64,000 bases of DNA from Hippopus hippopus (GCA_946811185.2 OX328096.1:38204011-38268010), one strand, 5' to 3'; shown: positions 10,464 through 20,217, counted from the first letter of the stretch. The notes: a model not told the origin generated them from the sequence alone. Translations and numbers: made by a program.

Positions 10464-10756
10464 AATCCTTACCAAAGAACAAAATTTTAGCCTTGTCGAA
10501 ATTGTAAGAATGCTTTTTTTTTGTAAACTTTATTGTCCACGTCTTTATGGTACTTGTGGGTCGTGGCCTTCCCTCAATGCACCTTACAGATCGTTGTTAG
10601 TATTCTTATTGCAGTTGACAAATTAAGGTTTCACAAATGATGGGAATTATCTGAGAAAGAATAGAAAATATTCAGGAAAATGGAGAAAATAGTAGTTACT
10701 AGCACTTTCTCCTTTTCTCAAACTGTTTTAAAAAGCCTTTGTTTTCTATATCTTAA
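10464..10756 (+). mobile_element. TH1 copy, F, interrupted by a ~100 bp insert
   Basis: ACCAAAGAACAAAATTTTAG start. The copy is broken at about 10510 and resumes at GCAGTTGACAAATTAAG, with a weak hairpin (GGAGAAAATAGTAGTTACTAGC). Confidence 0.75.
10513..10610 (-). mobile_element. Possible retroposed 3' transcript end
   Basis: Read on the minus strand, the insert ends GGACAATAAAGTTTAC followed by nine A residues: an AATAAA signal at the expected distance from a poly(A) tail. Source transcript not recognised; no clear target duplication. Confidence 0.45.
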
Positions 10757-10978
10757 ATCTTTACCGCACGAAAAAGTAAAGACTCATCAGAAATGATAGC
10801 ATTTGCAAATCACAAATCAAATGTTGCTCAGATGATAGATTTCAGCTTTAAAAGAGTAGAAATCATTGTGGGAAAAGGAAAAAATGCTGCTTACAAGCAT
10901 TTTCTCCATTTCCCAAAATGATTTCAACCTGCTCTCTTTCTTGCATTAAAAAACAGGGATTATGTGATAAAGTGTTAG
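10753..10978 (+). mobile_element. TH1 MITE, F
   Basis: Starts at the TTAA closing the previous copy (TTAAATCTTTACCGCACG). Hairpin GGAAAAAATGCTGCTTACAAGC; diverged right end GATAAAGTGTTAG. Confidence 0.82.
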
Positions 10979-11349
10979 ACCTAATTCAAATAGAAACATT
11001 CATTGAGGATTTTTTTCAAAGTCTTCAGCTTGTCTTTGTCTGCAGTGTTTGCATTTGTCCAATTGTACAGCAAACATGCATGAATAAGGTAAATTTAGAA
11101 AATATGTATACATCTTATTTGTATTTATGATACAAGTCCAATATCTGGCAGAAAGTCATGAAATGTCTTGCACATACAGTTGGCTCTGCAAATGGTAGCT
11201 GTGCCTTGAAGTTATCCACAACCTTTTGTATCAGTGAGGAGGACCTCATTTTCAGCTCATCCGAGCACAAAGTGTTCAAGGTAAGCTTTTGGGATCATAC
11301 TGTGTCCGTTGTATGTCGTGCCTGTTTTAGCAAACTATTCCAATGAAAT

Positions 11350-11554
11350 ATTTATCACGTAAAACAAGTTTGTAGCAGACAACTTTAAAAACATCCTTAC
11401 AGCACAATGAAAATCATCAAAACTTAGATATAATTTGTACACAATGTACATATAAAAGTGCTGTGGCTAAACGAGAAATTGCATGATATCCGTAATTTCT
11501 CCTTTGCCTAACTTTTCTAAAAGTAGTCTGCTGCTGCAGGAAGTAATGTGTTAA
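11350..11554 (-). mobile_element. TH1b variant, diverged
   Basis: Shares GTAGCAGACAACTTTAAAAA and GAGAAATTGC…AATTTCTCC with the TH1b copy at 30648-30891. Ends at the TTAA starting the next TH1 copy. Confidence 0.55.
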
Positions 11555-13032
11555 CCCTTTACCAAACAATCCCAACTTTTAAGGACCTTAGGGCGATGGC
11601 TTTTAAACAACTTGTAGGAAAAGGAAACAAGAGGGCCAAGAAAGCCCTGAATCGCTCCATTGGCTAATAAGTAAAACCCTACAAGCCAAATATTACAATA
11701 CTTGGCAAACTGATTTTGATCTAGAAGACATACAGAATTTTCTCTATAAAATCCTACGTCAAAGTTATGACCCCAGGGCAAAGCCATTTTTGACCACAGG
11801 GCTATAATTACTTGAATCCTGGTAGAGGTCCACAAGATAAAGCCCTATACCAAATAGTACTGTCTAGAATGTGTGGTTATAGATAAGAAGATTTTCAAAG
11901 TTTCCTCATAAAAAAGCCCTGTAAAACATGAGACCTCTAAGACATGGCTAAATTTGGGAGTCCTAGGTCTTATGAATAGTAACAAGAAGATTTCTAAAGT
12001 TTTCACTATATAAGCCCATGTAAAACTTCTTACCCCTGGGGTATAGCCAAACTTAAACCCAGGGCTATTACCTAGGGTCCTCTTGGTAGAGGCCCACTAG
12101 ATAAAGCTACGTGCAAAATTTGGTAGCTCTAGGCCTTATGGCTAAGTATTTTTCAAGTAAGTTTTCCCTACATAAGCTCATGTAAACATTGTGCCCCCCT
12201 GGGGCGGGGCCAGATTTGACCCCAAGGCAATAATTTGGGCAATCTTGGTAGAGGCCCATAAGATAAAGCTTCATGCAAAATTTGGTAGCCCTAGGCTTTA
12301 TGGCTAGGTATGAGAAGATTTTTAAAGTTTTCCCTATGTAATCTTATGTAAAACTTGTGACCCCCGGGGCAGGGCCAAATTTGACTCCAGGGCTACAATT
12401 TGGACACTCTTGGTAAAGATTCATGCAAAATTTGGTAGCCCTTGGTCTTATGGCTAGGTACAGGAAGATTTCTAAAGTTTTCACTATATAAGCCTATGTA
12501 AAACTTGTGACCCCTGGGGTGGGGCCAAATCTGACCCCTGGGCTATAATTTGAAGAGACTTGGTAGAGGTCTACTAGATAAAAGTAAATGCCAAATTTGG
12601 TAGCCCTAGGCCTTATGGTTTCAGGCAAGAAGATTTTCAATATTTTTCAGTTTTGTTGCCATGGCAACCAGAGTTTTTGAAGGAATCAAATTCTTTCAAG
12701 AAATTCGGAAGCGGACCATGGCAGGATCATTTTTATGAAGTTTTATCAAAATTGGATTGGTAGTTTCAGAGAAGAAGACATTTGAAATAAAAGTTAACAC
12801 ACGCACGGGCAGACGCACAGACAGACGTACGACGGACACCTGGCCATGACATAAGCCTGCTGGCCTTTGGCCAGTGGAGCTAAAAATACTGGTAAAGCAT
12901 TTTCTCCTTTTCCCATAATGTTTTCAACTCACTCAAATACAAATCCCACTAATTATACTACATTTCCTGTGTAGTCTGCAAATGCTTTGGATTTGGATAG
13001 GTTCAAAACTTTGTCATCTGGTGAAAAGTTAA
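11551..13032 (-). mobile_element. TH1 copy, R, split by a pearl-like element
   Basis: The left half 11551-11631 (TTAACCCTTTACCAAACAATCCC … GTAGGAAAAGGAAA) and right half 12885-13032 (AAAAATACTGGTAAAGC … GAAAAGTTAA) form one R copy interrupted exactly at the core A-run. Confidence 0.85.
11632..12884 (+). mobile_element. Pearl/Helentron-like element, type A
   Basis: Head CAAGAGGGCCAAGAAAGCCC (short inverted repeat). Core of ~150-166 bp units (CTTGTGACCCCTGGGG … GATAAAGCTACATGC … GTAGCCCTAGGCC), then a GTTGCCATGGCAACCAG block, a GACAGACGTACGACGGAC tail, hairpin CTGGCCTTTGGCCAG and terminal TGGAGCTAA. A 3' hairpin followed by CTAA and the lack of an obvious target duplication fit Helitron/Helentron-derived elements; the layout fits bivalve 'pearl' elements. 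Confidence 0.8.
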
Positions 13033-13136
13033 ACAATAATTATGATAAACAAAAATATTGTATCTTTATTGTTTCAAATTATCTGTGTGTTTGGATTTGG
13101 ATTGGTTCAAACTTTTGTCTTCTGGTGAAAAGTTAA
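12987..13136. repeat. ~104 bp tandem duplication of a TH1 end plus flank
   Basis: The block GGATTTGGATAGGTTC … GGTGAAAAGTTAAACAATAA … ATCTGTGTGTTT recurs immediately downstream from GGATTTGGATTGGTTC. The second copy is then interrupted at its TTAA by the TH1 copy at 13133-13362. Confidence 0.85.
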
Positions 13137-13362
13137 CTCTTTACCAAACAACAAAATTTCAGACTGGTCCAAATTGAAAGCATTTGCAGATGGCATAATT
13201 AATGTGACTCAAAAATTGAAATTTGTTCTGGAAAGGGTGGAAAACATTTTGGGAGAAGGAGAAAAATGCTGGTTACCAGCATTTTCTCCTTTTCCCACAA
13301 TGTTTTCAAAAGGTGTCATTCTGAGAGTCGTGAAAACCCGGGATTGTTTGGTAAAGAGTTAA
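13133..13362 (+). mobile_element. TH1 MITE, F, with TTAA target duplication
   Basis: Lies between GAAAAG-TTAA and TTAA-ACAATAATTATG. The uninterrupted paralogue at 13023-13043 reads GAAAAGTTAAACAATAATTATG, so insertion duplicated exactly TTAA. Confidence 0.95.
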
Positions 13363-13383
13363 ACAATAATTATGATAAAAAAA

Positions 13384-14287
13384 ACAAGAGGGCCATGATG
13401 GCCCTGTATCGCTCCACTGGCTATTAAGTAAAATTCTGACCAGTCGTTTCAGAGAAGAAGAATTTTTAAGAATTTCTAAATTTCCATATAGTGCAAGTAG
13501 CCCCCATTCACCAGAGCCACATTTTTTGACGGATCAAAATTTTACGAACAATTTTTGAAAAAGGTCACCCAAGCAACAATCCTGTGAAATTATTTCAAAA
13601 TCTGACCTGCTGTTTCAGAGGAGAAGATTTTTAAAGAATTCCTTCATTTCTGTATAGTGCAAGAAGCCCCCATTCACCAGAGCCACGTTTTTTGACGGAT
13701 CAAAATTTTACGAACAGTTTTTGAAAAGGGTCACCCAAGGAACAATCCTGTGAAATTATTTCGAAATCTGACCAGCGGTTTCAGAGAAGAAGAATTTTGA
13801 AGAATTCCTTCATTTCTATATGGTGCAAGAAGCCCCCATTCACCAGAGCCACATTTTTTGACGGATCAAAATTTTACGAACAATTTTTAAAAAGGGTCAC
13901 CCAAGGAGCATATCTGTGAAATTATTTCAAAATCTGACCTGTGGTTTCAGAGGAGAAGATTTTTAAAGAATTCCCTAAAAAATTCCATTTGGTTGCAATG
14001 GCAACCAGAGTTTTTGATGGAATCAAATTCTGTGAACGGTTTTTAAAGAGGACCTTCCAAGGAACATTCCAGCCAAGTTTGGTCCAAATCCGCCCAGTGG
14101 TTTAGGAGGAGTTGATGTTTAAAGAATTGTTGACGACACACGACGCACGACGGACACCAGGTGATCCTAAAAGCTCCCCTTGAGCACGTTGTGCTCAAGT
14201 GAGCTAAAAAGTTAACATACGGATGGACGCACAACGGACAACGGGCCATAACATAAGCCTGCTGGCCTTCGGCCAGTGGAGCTAAAA
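13384..14287 (+). mobile_element. Pearl-like element, composite
   Basis: Type A head (GAGGGCCATGATGGCCCT). Core units of the type C series (GTGCAAGTAGCCCCC, ~165 bp) at about 13490, 13656 and 13820. An inner type C tail at 14135-14206 (hairpin TTGAGCACGTTGTGCTCAA then GTGAGCTAA) is followed by a type A tail (CTGGCCTTCGGCCAG, TGGAGCTAA), which suggests one element inserted in or recombined with another. Confidence 0.75.
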
Positions 14288-14327
14288 AACTTGTCTAGCA
14301 CCAATCATGTATCACTGCAGCTTGATA

Positions 14328-14398
14328 ATCAAGGGAGGTAAATAGTAACGAACTTTATCTTTCATAAAAAGAGTTATTTCCCTTGATTAATGTTTAAA
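14328..14398. repeat. Short foldback around AATCAAGGGA / TCCCTTGATT
   Basis: AATCAAGGGAGGTAAATA at 14328 pairs imperfectly with AGTTATTTCCCTTGATTA at 14380. Small palindromic repeat between two pearl-like elements. Confidence 0.55.
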
Positions 14399-14399
14399 T

Positions 14400-15688
14400 T
14401 GAAGTGACAATATTTTGAAGCCCATGTTAAACTTGCGATCCCTGGAATGAAGGCAATTTTGACCCCAGACCTACAATATGAAACTAGAATGTGTGGTTAT
14501 AAACAAAAAGATTTTTTAATCTTGCCCAATAAAAAGTCATGTAAAACAAGTTTGCTGAATAAAAGGCCCTGTAAAATATGTGATCCATGACACAGGTTTA
14601 TCAAGTTTTCACTATAAAAGCCAATGTAAAACTTGTGACCCCTGGTGTGGAGTCAAACTTGACCCCCAAAGTTAAAATTTGGGCCCTCTTGGTAGAGGCC
14701 CATTATATAAAGTTACATGCAAAATTTGGTAGCCCTAGGCCTAAATATGGCTATGTACAAGTAGATTATTAAAGTTTCCTTATATAAGACCATGTAGAAC
14801 TTGTGACCCCCTGGGGTGGGGCTACATTTGACCCCCTGGGCTATAATTTGGGCACCCTTGATAGAGACCCCCTAGATAAAGCTAAATGCAAAATTTGATA
14901 GCCCTAGCCCTTATAGCTAGATGCGAAAGATTTTCCTATATAAGCCCGCCCATGTAAAACATGTTACCCCCCGGAGCGAAGTCAAATTTGACCCTCGGCT
15001 ATAATTTGGACACCTTTGGTACAGGTCCACTAGATAAAGCTACATGCCAAATTTGGTCGCCCTAGGCCCCATGGCTAGGTCAAAGAAGAATTTTAAAGTT
15101 CTCCCTATATAAGCCCATGTAAAACTTGTTATATAAGCCCATGTAAAACTTGTTACCCCCGGGCAGGGCCTAATTTGACCCCAGGGCTATAATTTGAACA
15201 ATCTTGGCAGAGGTCCACTAGATAAAGCTACATGCCAAATTCGGTAGCTCTAGGCCCTATGGCTAGGTAGAAGAGGAATTTTAAAGTTCTCCCTAAATAA
15301 ACCCATGTATAACTTGTAACCCCCGGGGCGGGGCCAATTTTGACCCAAGGGCTATAAATTGAAGAAACTTGGTAGAGGTCCACTAGATAAAGCTACATGC
15401 CAAATTTGGTAGCCCTTGGCCTTACGGTTTCAGACAAGAAGATTTTCAAAATTTTTCAGTTTTGTTGCCATGGCAACCAGAGTTTTTGAAGGAATTAAAT
15501 TCTTTCAAGAAATTCTGAAGAGGACCATGGCAGGATCATTTCTGTGAAGTTTCATCAAAATTGGATGGGTAGTTTCAGAGAAGAAGACGTTTTAAAAAAA
15601 AGTTAACGCACGGACGGACGGACGGAAGGACGCACGACGGACAACAGGCCATGACATAAGCCTGCTGGCCTTCGGCCAGTGGAGCTAA
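14400..15688 (+). mobile_element. Pearl-like element, type A, diverged
   Basis: Six or so diverged units (AAGCCCATGTAAAACTTGT … GATAAAGCTACATGC). The end carries GTTGCCATGGCAACCAG, GACGGACGGACGGAAGG, CTGGCCTTCGGCCAG and GTGGAGCTAA. Its end lies 72 nt from RAP1GDS1 exon 5. Confidence 0.78.
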
Positions 15689-15759
15689 AAATATTGTATC
15701 TTTATTGTTTCAAATTATCTGTGTGTTTTCTTCCTAACAAATATTGCTATGATACCTAC

Positions 15760-15900
15760 CATTTGTATTGGTAACATTTAGAAGAAATCCACATGCAATG
15801 GTTCGTAACTTTTCAGTTTCCTTCAAGGACATCAATGATTTCAAAAGATTGAGAAGAACTTTGATGCCACTGTTTTCATCCACCACTTTTCTGGCTTCAT
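15760..15900 (-). CDS. RAP1GDS1: RAP1GDS1 coding exon 5 (ARM C, cassette-exon equivalent)
   Basis: Residues 127-173: DEARKVVDENSGIKVLLNLL, then EKLRTIACGFLLNVTNTN. Human SmgGDS residues ~121-169 read EGRSAVDQAGGAQIVIDHL and EKLLTVFCGMLMNYSNEN, so the two align end to end. The acceptor is ATTTCAG ending at 15901 and the donor is GTAGGTAT at 15759. Length is 141 nt, phase 1-1, so skipping it would not shift the frame. In vertebrates this repeat (ARM C) is the one missing from the SmgGDS-558 isoform. It lies between the two longest introns seen here (about 13.2 and 11.2 kb). Whether it is skipped in this animal cannot be read from DNA. Confidence 0.95.
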
Positions 15901-15979
15901 CTGAAATATAAATCAAATCAATGTCAGTTTCAACTTTACACGATTAATCCATTCTTCCGTAACTCTATATGTACAAGAT

Positions 15980-16271
15980 ATACCAGACAATCCTGTGTTT
16001 CAACAATCCTGTAAAACATGTTTGAAAATATTGTGGAAAAAATAAGAAAATGCTGGTGATCAGCATTTTCTCCTTTTCGCACAATAGTTTTATTCTTTCA
16101 AAGACAAATCCTATCGTTTGAGTAATTTCTGGTTTGTCCTCTGCAAGTGCTAAAAAATTCTAGCAATCCTTTCAAAGATAATCCTATCATTTGAGTAATA
16201 TCTGGTTTGTCCTCTGCAAGTGCTAAAAAATTCTAGCAAGTCTAAAATTTTATCCCCAGCTAAAGAGTTAA
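15980..16271 (-). mobile_element. TH1 MITE, R, with internal 71 bp duplication
   Basis: Standard hairpin (GGTGATCAGC loop). The segment CTTTCAAAGACAAATCCTAT … AATTCTAGCAA is present twice in tandem (about 16096 and 16167). Ends AAAGAGTTAA. Lies 80 nt upstream of RAP1GDS1 exon 5 on the gene's strand. Confidence 0.82.
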
Positions 16272-16484
16272 CTCATTTTTAAGCAACAAAATTTTAGGTT
16301 GATCCAAATTGAAGGCTTTTGCAGAAGACAAATTACATGTGAACGAAATTAATGGATTCTTTTGTTTTAAAATGGTGGAAATCATTGTGAGAATAGGTGA
16401 AAATGCTGGTAACTCAGTGTTTTCAAAAGCAGTCCTCCACAGAGTCATTAAACCATGACATTGTGAACGTTTGAAAAGGGTTAA
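16268..16484 (+). mobile_element. TH1 MITE, F, right hairpin arm shortened
   Basis: Shares TTAA with the previous copy. The core goes from GTGAAAATGCTGGTAACT directly to CAGTGTTTTC, losing most of the right arm. Ends AAAGGGTTAA. Confidence 0.8.
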
Positions 16485-16624
16485 CCATACAACAAAATTT
16501 TGGACACAACCAAATTGAAAGTATTTGAAAGCATTACAAGCATTTTCTCCTTTTCCCACTATGTTTTCAAAAGCCTTCTCTTTTAGGTTTGTTTAAACTT
16601 GGGGATTGCGTGGTAAAGATTTAC
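16481..16624 (+). mobile_element. TH1 MITE, F, internally deleted
   Basis: Shares TTAA with the previous copy. The left hairpin arm is gone (AAAGCATTACAAGCATTTTC). Right end GTGGTAAAGATTTA. Confidence 0.75.
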
Positions 16625-16769
16625 AGTAAGTCATTATTATTGCAAACTTGTAACTACAATATTCTTGTCTTGAAGCAGATCACTTCTCCAAACATTGTGG
16701 GAAAAAATAATGCTCATTACATGCATGTTCTCCTTTTGGCAACATTACTTTCATTTCTACTTGTGTTAT

Positions 16770-16947
16770 TTCATAACTTTGTGAGAAAAGGAACAAAAAT
16801 GCTAGTAAACAAAATTTTCTCCTTTACCCACCATGTTTTCTACCCTTTCAAAAGCAAATTGCATATTTTTTGGGTATTCAATTTGTCCTCTGAGAATGTT
16901 TTGAATTTGGAAAAATCTTAGGTTTTGTTGTTTGTTAAAGCACTAAA
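16770..16947 (-). mobile_element. TH1 fragment, R
   Basis: Outer hairpin GTGAGAAAAGGAACAAAAATG … ATTTTCTCCTTTACCCACC, right half retained; left end missing. A shorter core fragment precedes it at 16688-16750. Confidence 0.65.
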
Positions 16948-17323
16948 TGAAGGCTCATAACCTCTTATTTTCATTACAGTCAGTTTTGTAATTCATTTTA
17001 TATAGCATGTCTGGAAATACTCGATAAAGCCGGTATTTAGAATACAGGTTATCAGAAAATAGCAGCAAGACCAGAGATATCAGAAAGTAAATGGATTTGG
17101 GGAATTCTCAGTGCACGCAAACAGGAACACAATTTTTATAGACATTGCTTTTAGATCCGCTTCATTCATGAATAAATGCATGTCTGCAGCAATATTTGCT
17201 TGAATCAATTCCAACGGGAAAGACATATCTTATCCTCTGGAAGATACTTTTGTTATCTAACATTTCAAATGTCAACTACTTTTTCCTAGAAAAGACAGGA
17301 AAAATGTAGCAGGGATTTTTCTT
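16948..17323. other. Intronic stretch, nothing recognised
   Basis: RAP1GDS1 intron 4. AT-rich with no ORF, repeat family or inverted repeat that I can support. Confidence 0.5.
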
Positions 17324-17519
17324 TTAATCCTTTACCAAACAATCCCTTGTTTTAATAACCCTGAGGAAAACAGCTTTTGAAAACATTGTGGGAAAAGGAG
17401 AAAATGCTGGTAACTAGCACAAAGTTTAAATAAAAGGATAAATGTCATTACATCAGTAACGTTTACTGTGTTATCTGCAAATGCCCTCAATTTGGACTAG
17501 TCTAAAACTTTGATGTTAA
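17324..17519 (-). mobile_element. TH1 MITE, R, right hairpin arm lost
   Basis: TTAATCCTTTACCAAACAATCCC start. The left arm ends CTGGTAACTAGC, then the right arm is replaced by unrelated sequence. Ends at a TTAA shared with the next copy. Confidence 0.8.
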
Positions 17520-17696
17520 CCCTTTACCGCACAACAAAAATGTAGACTAGCCCAAATTAAAAGCATTTGCAGACAAAAATTCAAATGTAGCTCAAATGAA
17601 AGTGGTTACCAGCAGTTTCTCCTTTTCCCACAATGTTTTCAAATGCCTTCCTTTCTCAGGGTTGTTAAATGACAGGATTGTGTGGTAAAGAGTTAA
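17516..17696 (+). mobile_element. TH1 MITE, F, left hairpin arm lost
   Basis: TTAACCCTTTACCGCACAAC start and GTGGTAAAGAGTTAA end. The left arm is deleted up to GTGGTTACCAGCAG. Confidence 0.82.
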
Positions 17697-17869
17697 GAGT
17701 TACAAGAGGTATGGTAAAGAGGTGGGAAATTGCCTCAGATGATTTGAAACACTGTGCATGTTTAAAAGCTATTCAATAACATCATGTGCCAATCTTAAGA
17801 ACATTTTGTAGGAAACCTAATTAATGAACCATTTATCTCTCAGATATTTATCACATTGCTGCAGTTACA

Positions 17870-17960
17870 AACATAGAAAACACTGGGTAAGAAGCTAATC
17901 TTGAAGTCCAAGCCACAATTCCTTTTCCTATAATGTTTTCTATACTACCCGAAAATGATA
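17870..17960 (-). mobile_element. TH1 core remnant
   Basis: GAAAACACTGGGTAAGAAG … CCTTTTCCTATAATGTTTTC; ends not identifiable. Confidence 0.45.
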
Positions 17961-18024
17961 CCAGTATGGTACTTCGGGAGTTCCATTTTGCTTGCTTGCT
18001 TTTCTTTAGACTAATTCTTACTCT

Positions 18025-18127
18025 TCTATCAAACAATGCTATGTTTATACCACCCTGAGCGAGAAGACTTTTCCAAACATTTAGGGTAAAGGAGAAAATA
18101 CTGGTTAAAAAGGAGAAAATGCTGCTT
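18025..18127 (-). mobile_element. TH1 left-half fragment, R
   Basis: CAAACAATGC … CATTTAGGGTAAAGGAG. AAAGGAGAAAATRCTG is repeated twice before the next copy starts. Confidence 0.6.
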
Positions 18128-18356
18128 TTAACCCTTTCCCAAACAATCCCTGGTTTTTACGGGTCAGGAATAGAAGCCTTTTGAAAACATTGTGGGAAAA
18201 GGAGAAAATGCTGGTAACCAGCATTTTCTCCTTTTCCCACAATGTTTTCTACCCTATCATATAGAAAAATAATCTTTTTAGCAACTGTTAATTTGGCATC
18301 TGCAAAATGCTTTCAATTTGGTCTGGTCCAAAATTTGCCGTTTGGGAAAGGGTTAA
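18128..18356 (-). mobile_element. TH1 MITE, R, reference-quality copy
   Basis: Full length with TTAA at both ends. The core at about 18183-18249 is a perfect palindrome of two ~33 nt arms from GAAAACATTGTGGG through GCTGGTAACCAGC to CCCACAATGTTTTC. No coding capacity. Confidence 0.95.
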
Positions 18357-18361
18357 AGGAT

Positions 18362-18527
18362 AAATATGCTGGTTAACAGCATTTTCTGTATTCTGACAAT
18401 AGTTTCTTTGCTTTCAAAGGCAAATCCCATCATATGAGCCACATTTGAGGAGACATCCATCATCAAAAGGCTTTCCATACTGACAACTTCACATGTCTAA
18501 AATTTTGTTGTCTAGGATAAAAGTTAA
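18362..18527 (-). mobile_element. TH1 right-part fragment, R
   Basis: ATGCTGGTTAACAGCATTTTC core, then the R right flank to GATAAAAGTTAA, shared with the next copy. Confidence 0.7.
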
Positions 18528-18752
18528 CCCTTTACCACACGGCAAAATTTAAGACCTATCCAAATTGAAAGCATTTACAGAAGACAATTTTATAGTGGCT
18601 CAAATGACGCAACTTTTCTTTGATAAGGTAGAAAACTTTGTGGGAAAAGGAGAAAATGCTGGTTACCAGCATTTTCTCCCTTTCCCACAATGTTTTAAAA
18701 AGGCCTCTTCTACAGGGTCGTTAAAAGGCGTCAATGTGTGGTAAAGGGTTAA
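18524..18752 (+). mobile_element. TH1 MITE, F, full length
   Basis: TTAACCCTTTACCACACGGC start, GTGGTAAAGGGTTAA end, near-perfect hairpin. Confidence 0.92.
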
Positions 18753-19114
18753 ACCAGTCTGTATCCTAATAAGATATAGTGAAGACAACTGTATGCAAAT
18801 TATTCCTAGATTCACACAAAATTAATACCAGCTAAATACAAAGAAAAGTATGTGGAACACTTTAGATGAACCTTTCATATTTATGATTTATATATAGAGG
18901 TAGATTTAGATGCATACTCCACCCACATAAAATATTTGGCAGGATTTTCTAATTATGACTCAAATCTCTCCCTCTACATTCATGATTATTTTTTCACCTA
19001 AATCAGAAAAAGCAGTAAAGAATTGCTATAAATTTTTGTAGAGCCTGACTGTTCAAGGAACTGCAGACTTTTGTTCTCCACCATTTCCATTTATTAATTA
19101 GTGTCAAACACAAC
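18753..19114. other. Intronic stretch, nothing recognised
   Basis: RAP1GDS1 intron 4, AT-rich. No supported feature. Confidence 0.5.
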
Positions 19115-19344
19115 TTTACTTTTTACCAGTCAACGACATTTTAGAAATTCCCAAACTCAAACATTTGCAAATGACAGAATACTATGTGGATTAAATGATG
19201 AAAAAATGTAATTGAAATGGTAAAAATCATTGTTGGAAAAGGAGAAAAAGCTGGTTACCAGTATTTTCTCCTTTCTCATACTGTTTTCAAAAATGCTTTT
19301 TTTCTCAGAATCGATAAACTCTAGATTGTTTAATAAAGGGTTAC
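19115..19344 (+). mobile_element. TH1 MITE, F, diverged
   Basis: TTTACCAGTCAACGACATTTTAG start. Hairpin GGAGAAAAAGCTGGTTACCAG; end TTTAATAAAGGGTTA. Confidence 0.82.
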
Positions 19345-19999
19345 ATTGCTTTTGCATGGGGTTAATCTACTTTTGCATGCAATGTTGATCAGGATACACA
19401 GAATTTGCAGTCTGATCTCTGATTTACACTGTCTGATACTAGTTTTAGGTGAGGTTGTAATGCAATAGCAAAATCATAGTTCTTTATGTCCATTTCATTT
19501 AAATGAAAGTTGCACTTTCATAATTAATCCATTTCCAAGAGGCAAATCTTCAGAAGTCAACAGTTACTGTAGAAAATGAGGTGACACATTGAGATACTGC
19601 TAAAAAACATCTTGAAAGCTCATCTACAAAAAGCTTGTTTACCAACTGACACATGTAATGAGTTTTAGGCCCATACACATTGCCCACAACTTTAGGAAAA
19701 ACAGTATGTGTGTGGCATATATTTGGTAAAAATACTGCGGCAGATGGAGAAATTATGCCTAAGACCAATAGAAAAATGTGTCTGAACATTTTCAAGGGAT
19801 AGTCTGCTAAGGTGGAGGGTACATGCAATAAAGCCTTCTTAACTGAGTAAATGCATAACAGCTATGAATTACCACGCCTCCAATAACAATTTACATCAGA
19901 AGAAGTCTTATGAATAATTGATCATAAAGATACTGTTGATCAGCAGGCTTACTTCATGACATGAGACAAGGAAGAGAATCTGTGTGTGCTATTAGTATT
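19345..19999. other. Intronic stretch with a TH2 trace
   Basis: 19378-19440 has GCAGTCTGATCTCTGATTTAC, a TH2 half. The rest shows nothing recognisable. Confidence 0.4.
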
Positions 20000-20217
20000 A
20001 GCTCTTGGCCAGATTTCAAAGTTTTAGATTTGTCCAATTTTAAAGCATCTGCTAAATATCACTCAAATGATAGGATTTCTCTTTGGGTAGAAAAGGGTAC
20101 AAAACTTCAGGAAAAGTATAAAATGCTGGTTACCAGCATTTTATACTATTTCAACACAGTTTTGAAAAGCCTTCATCATCGTCGTAAAAATTAGTGATTG
20201 GTTTACAACGATTTAAC
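20000..20217 (+). mobile_element. TH1 MITE, F, with altered but still paired hairpin
   Basis: At 20115-20147 the arms read AGTATAAAATGCTGGT / ACCAGCATTTTATACT instead of the usual GGAG…/…CTCC. Both arms changed together and pairing is perfect. Confidence 0.85.
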
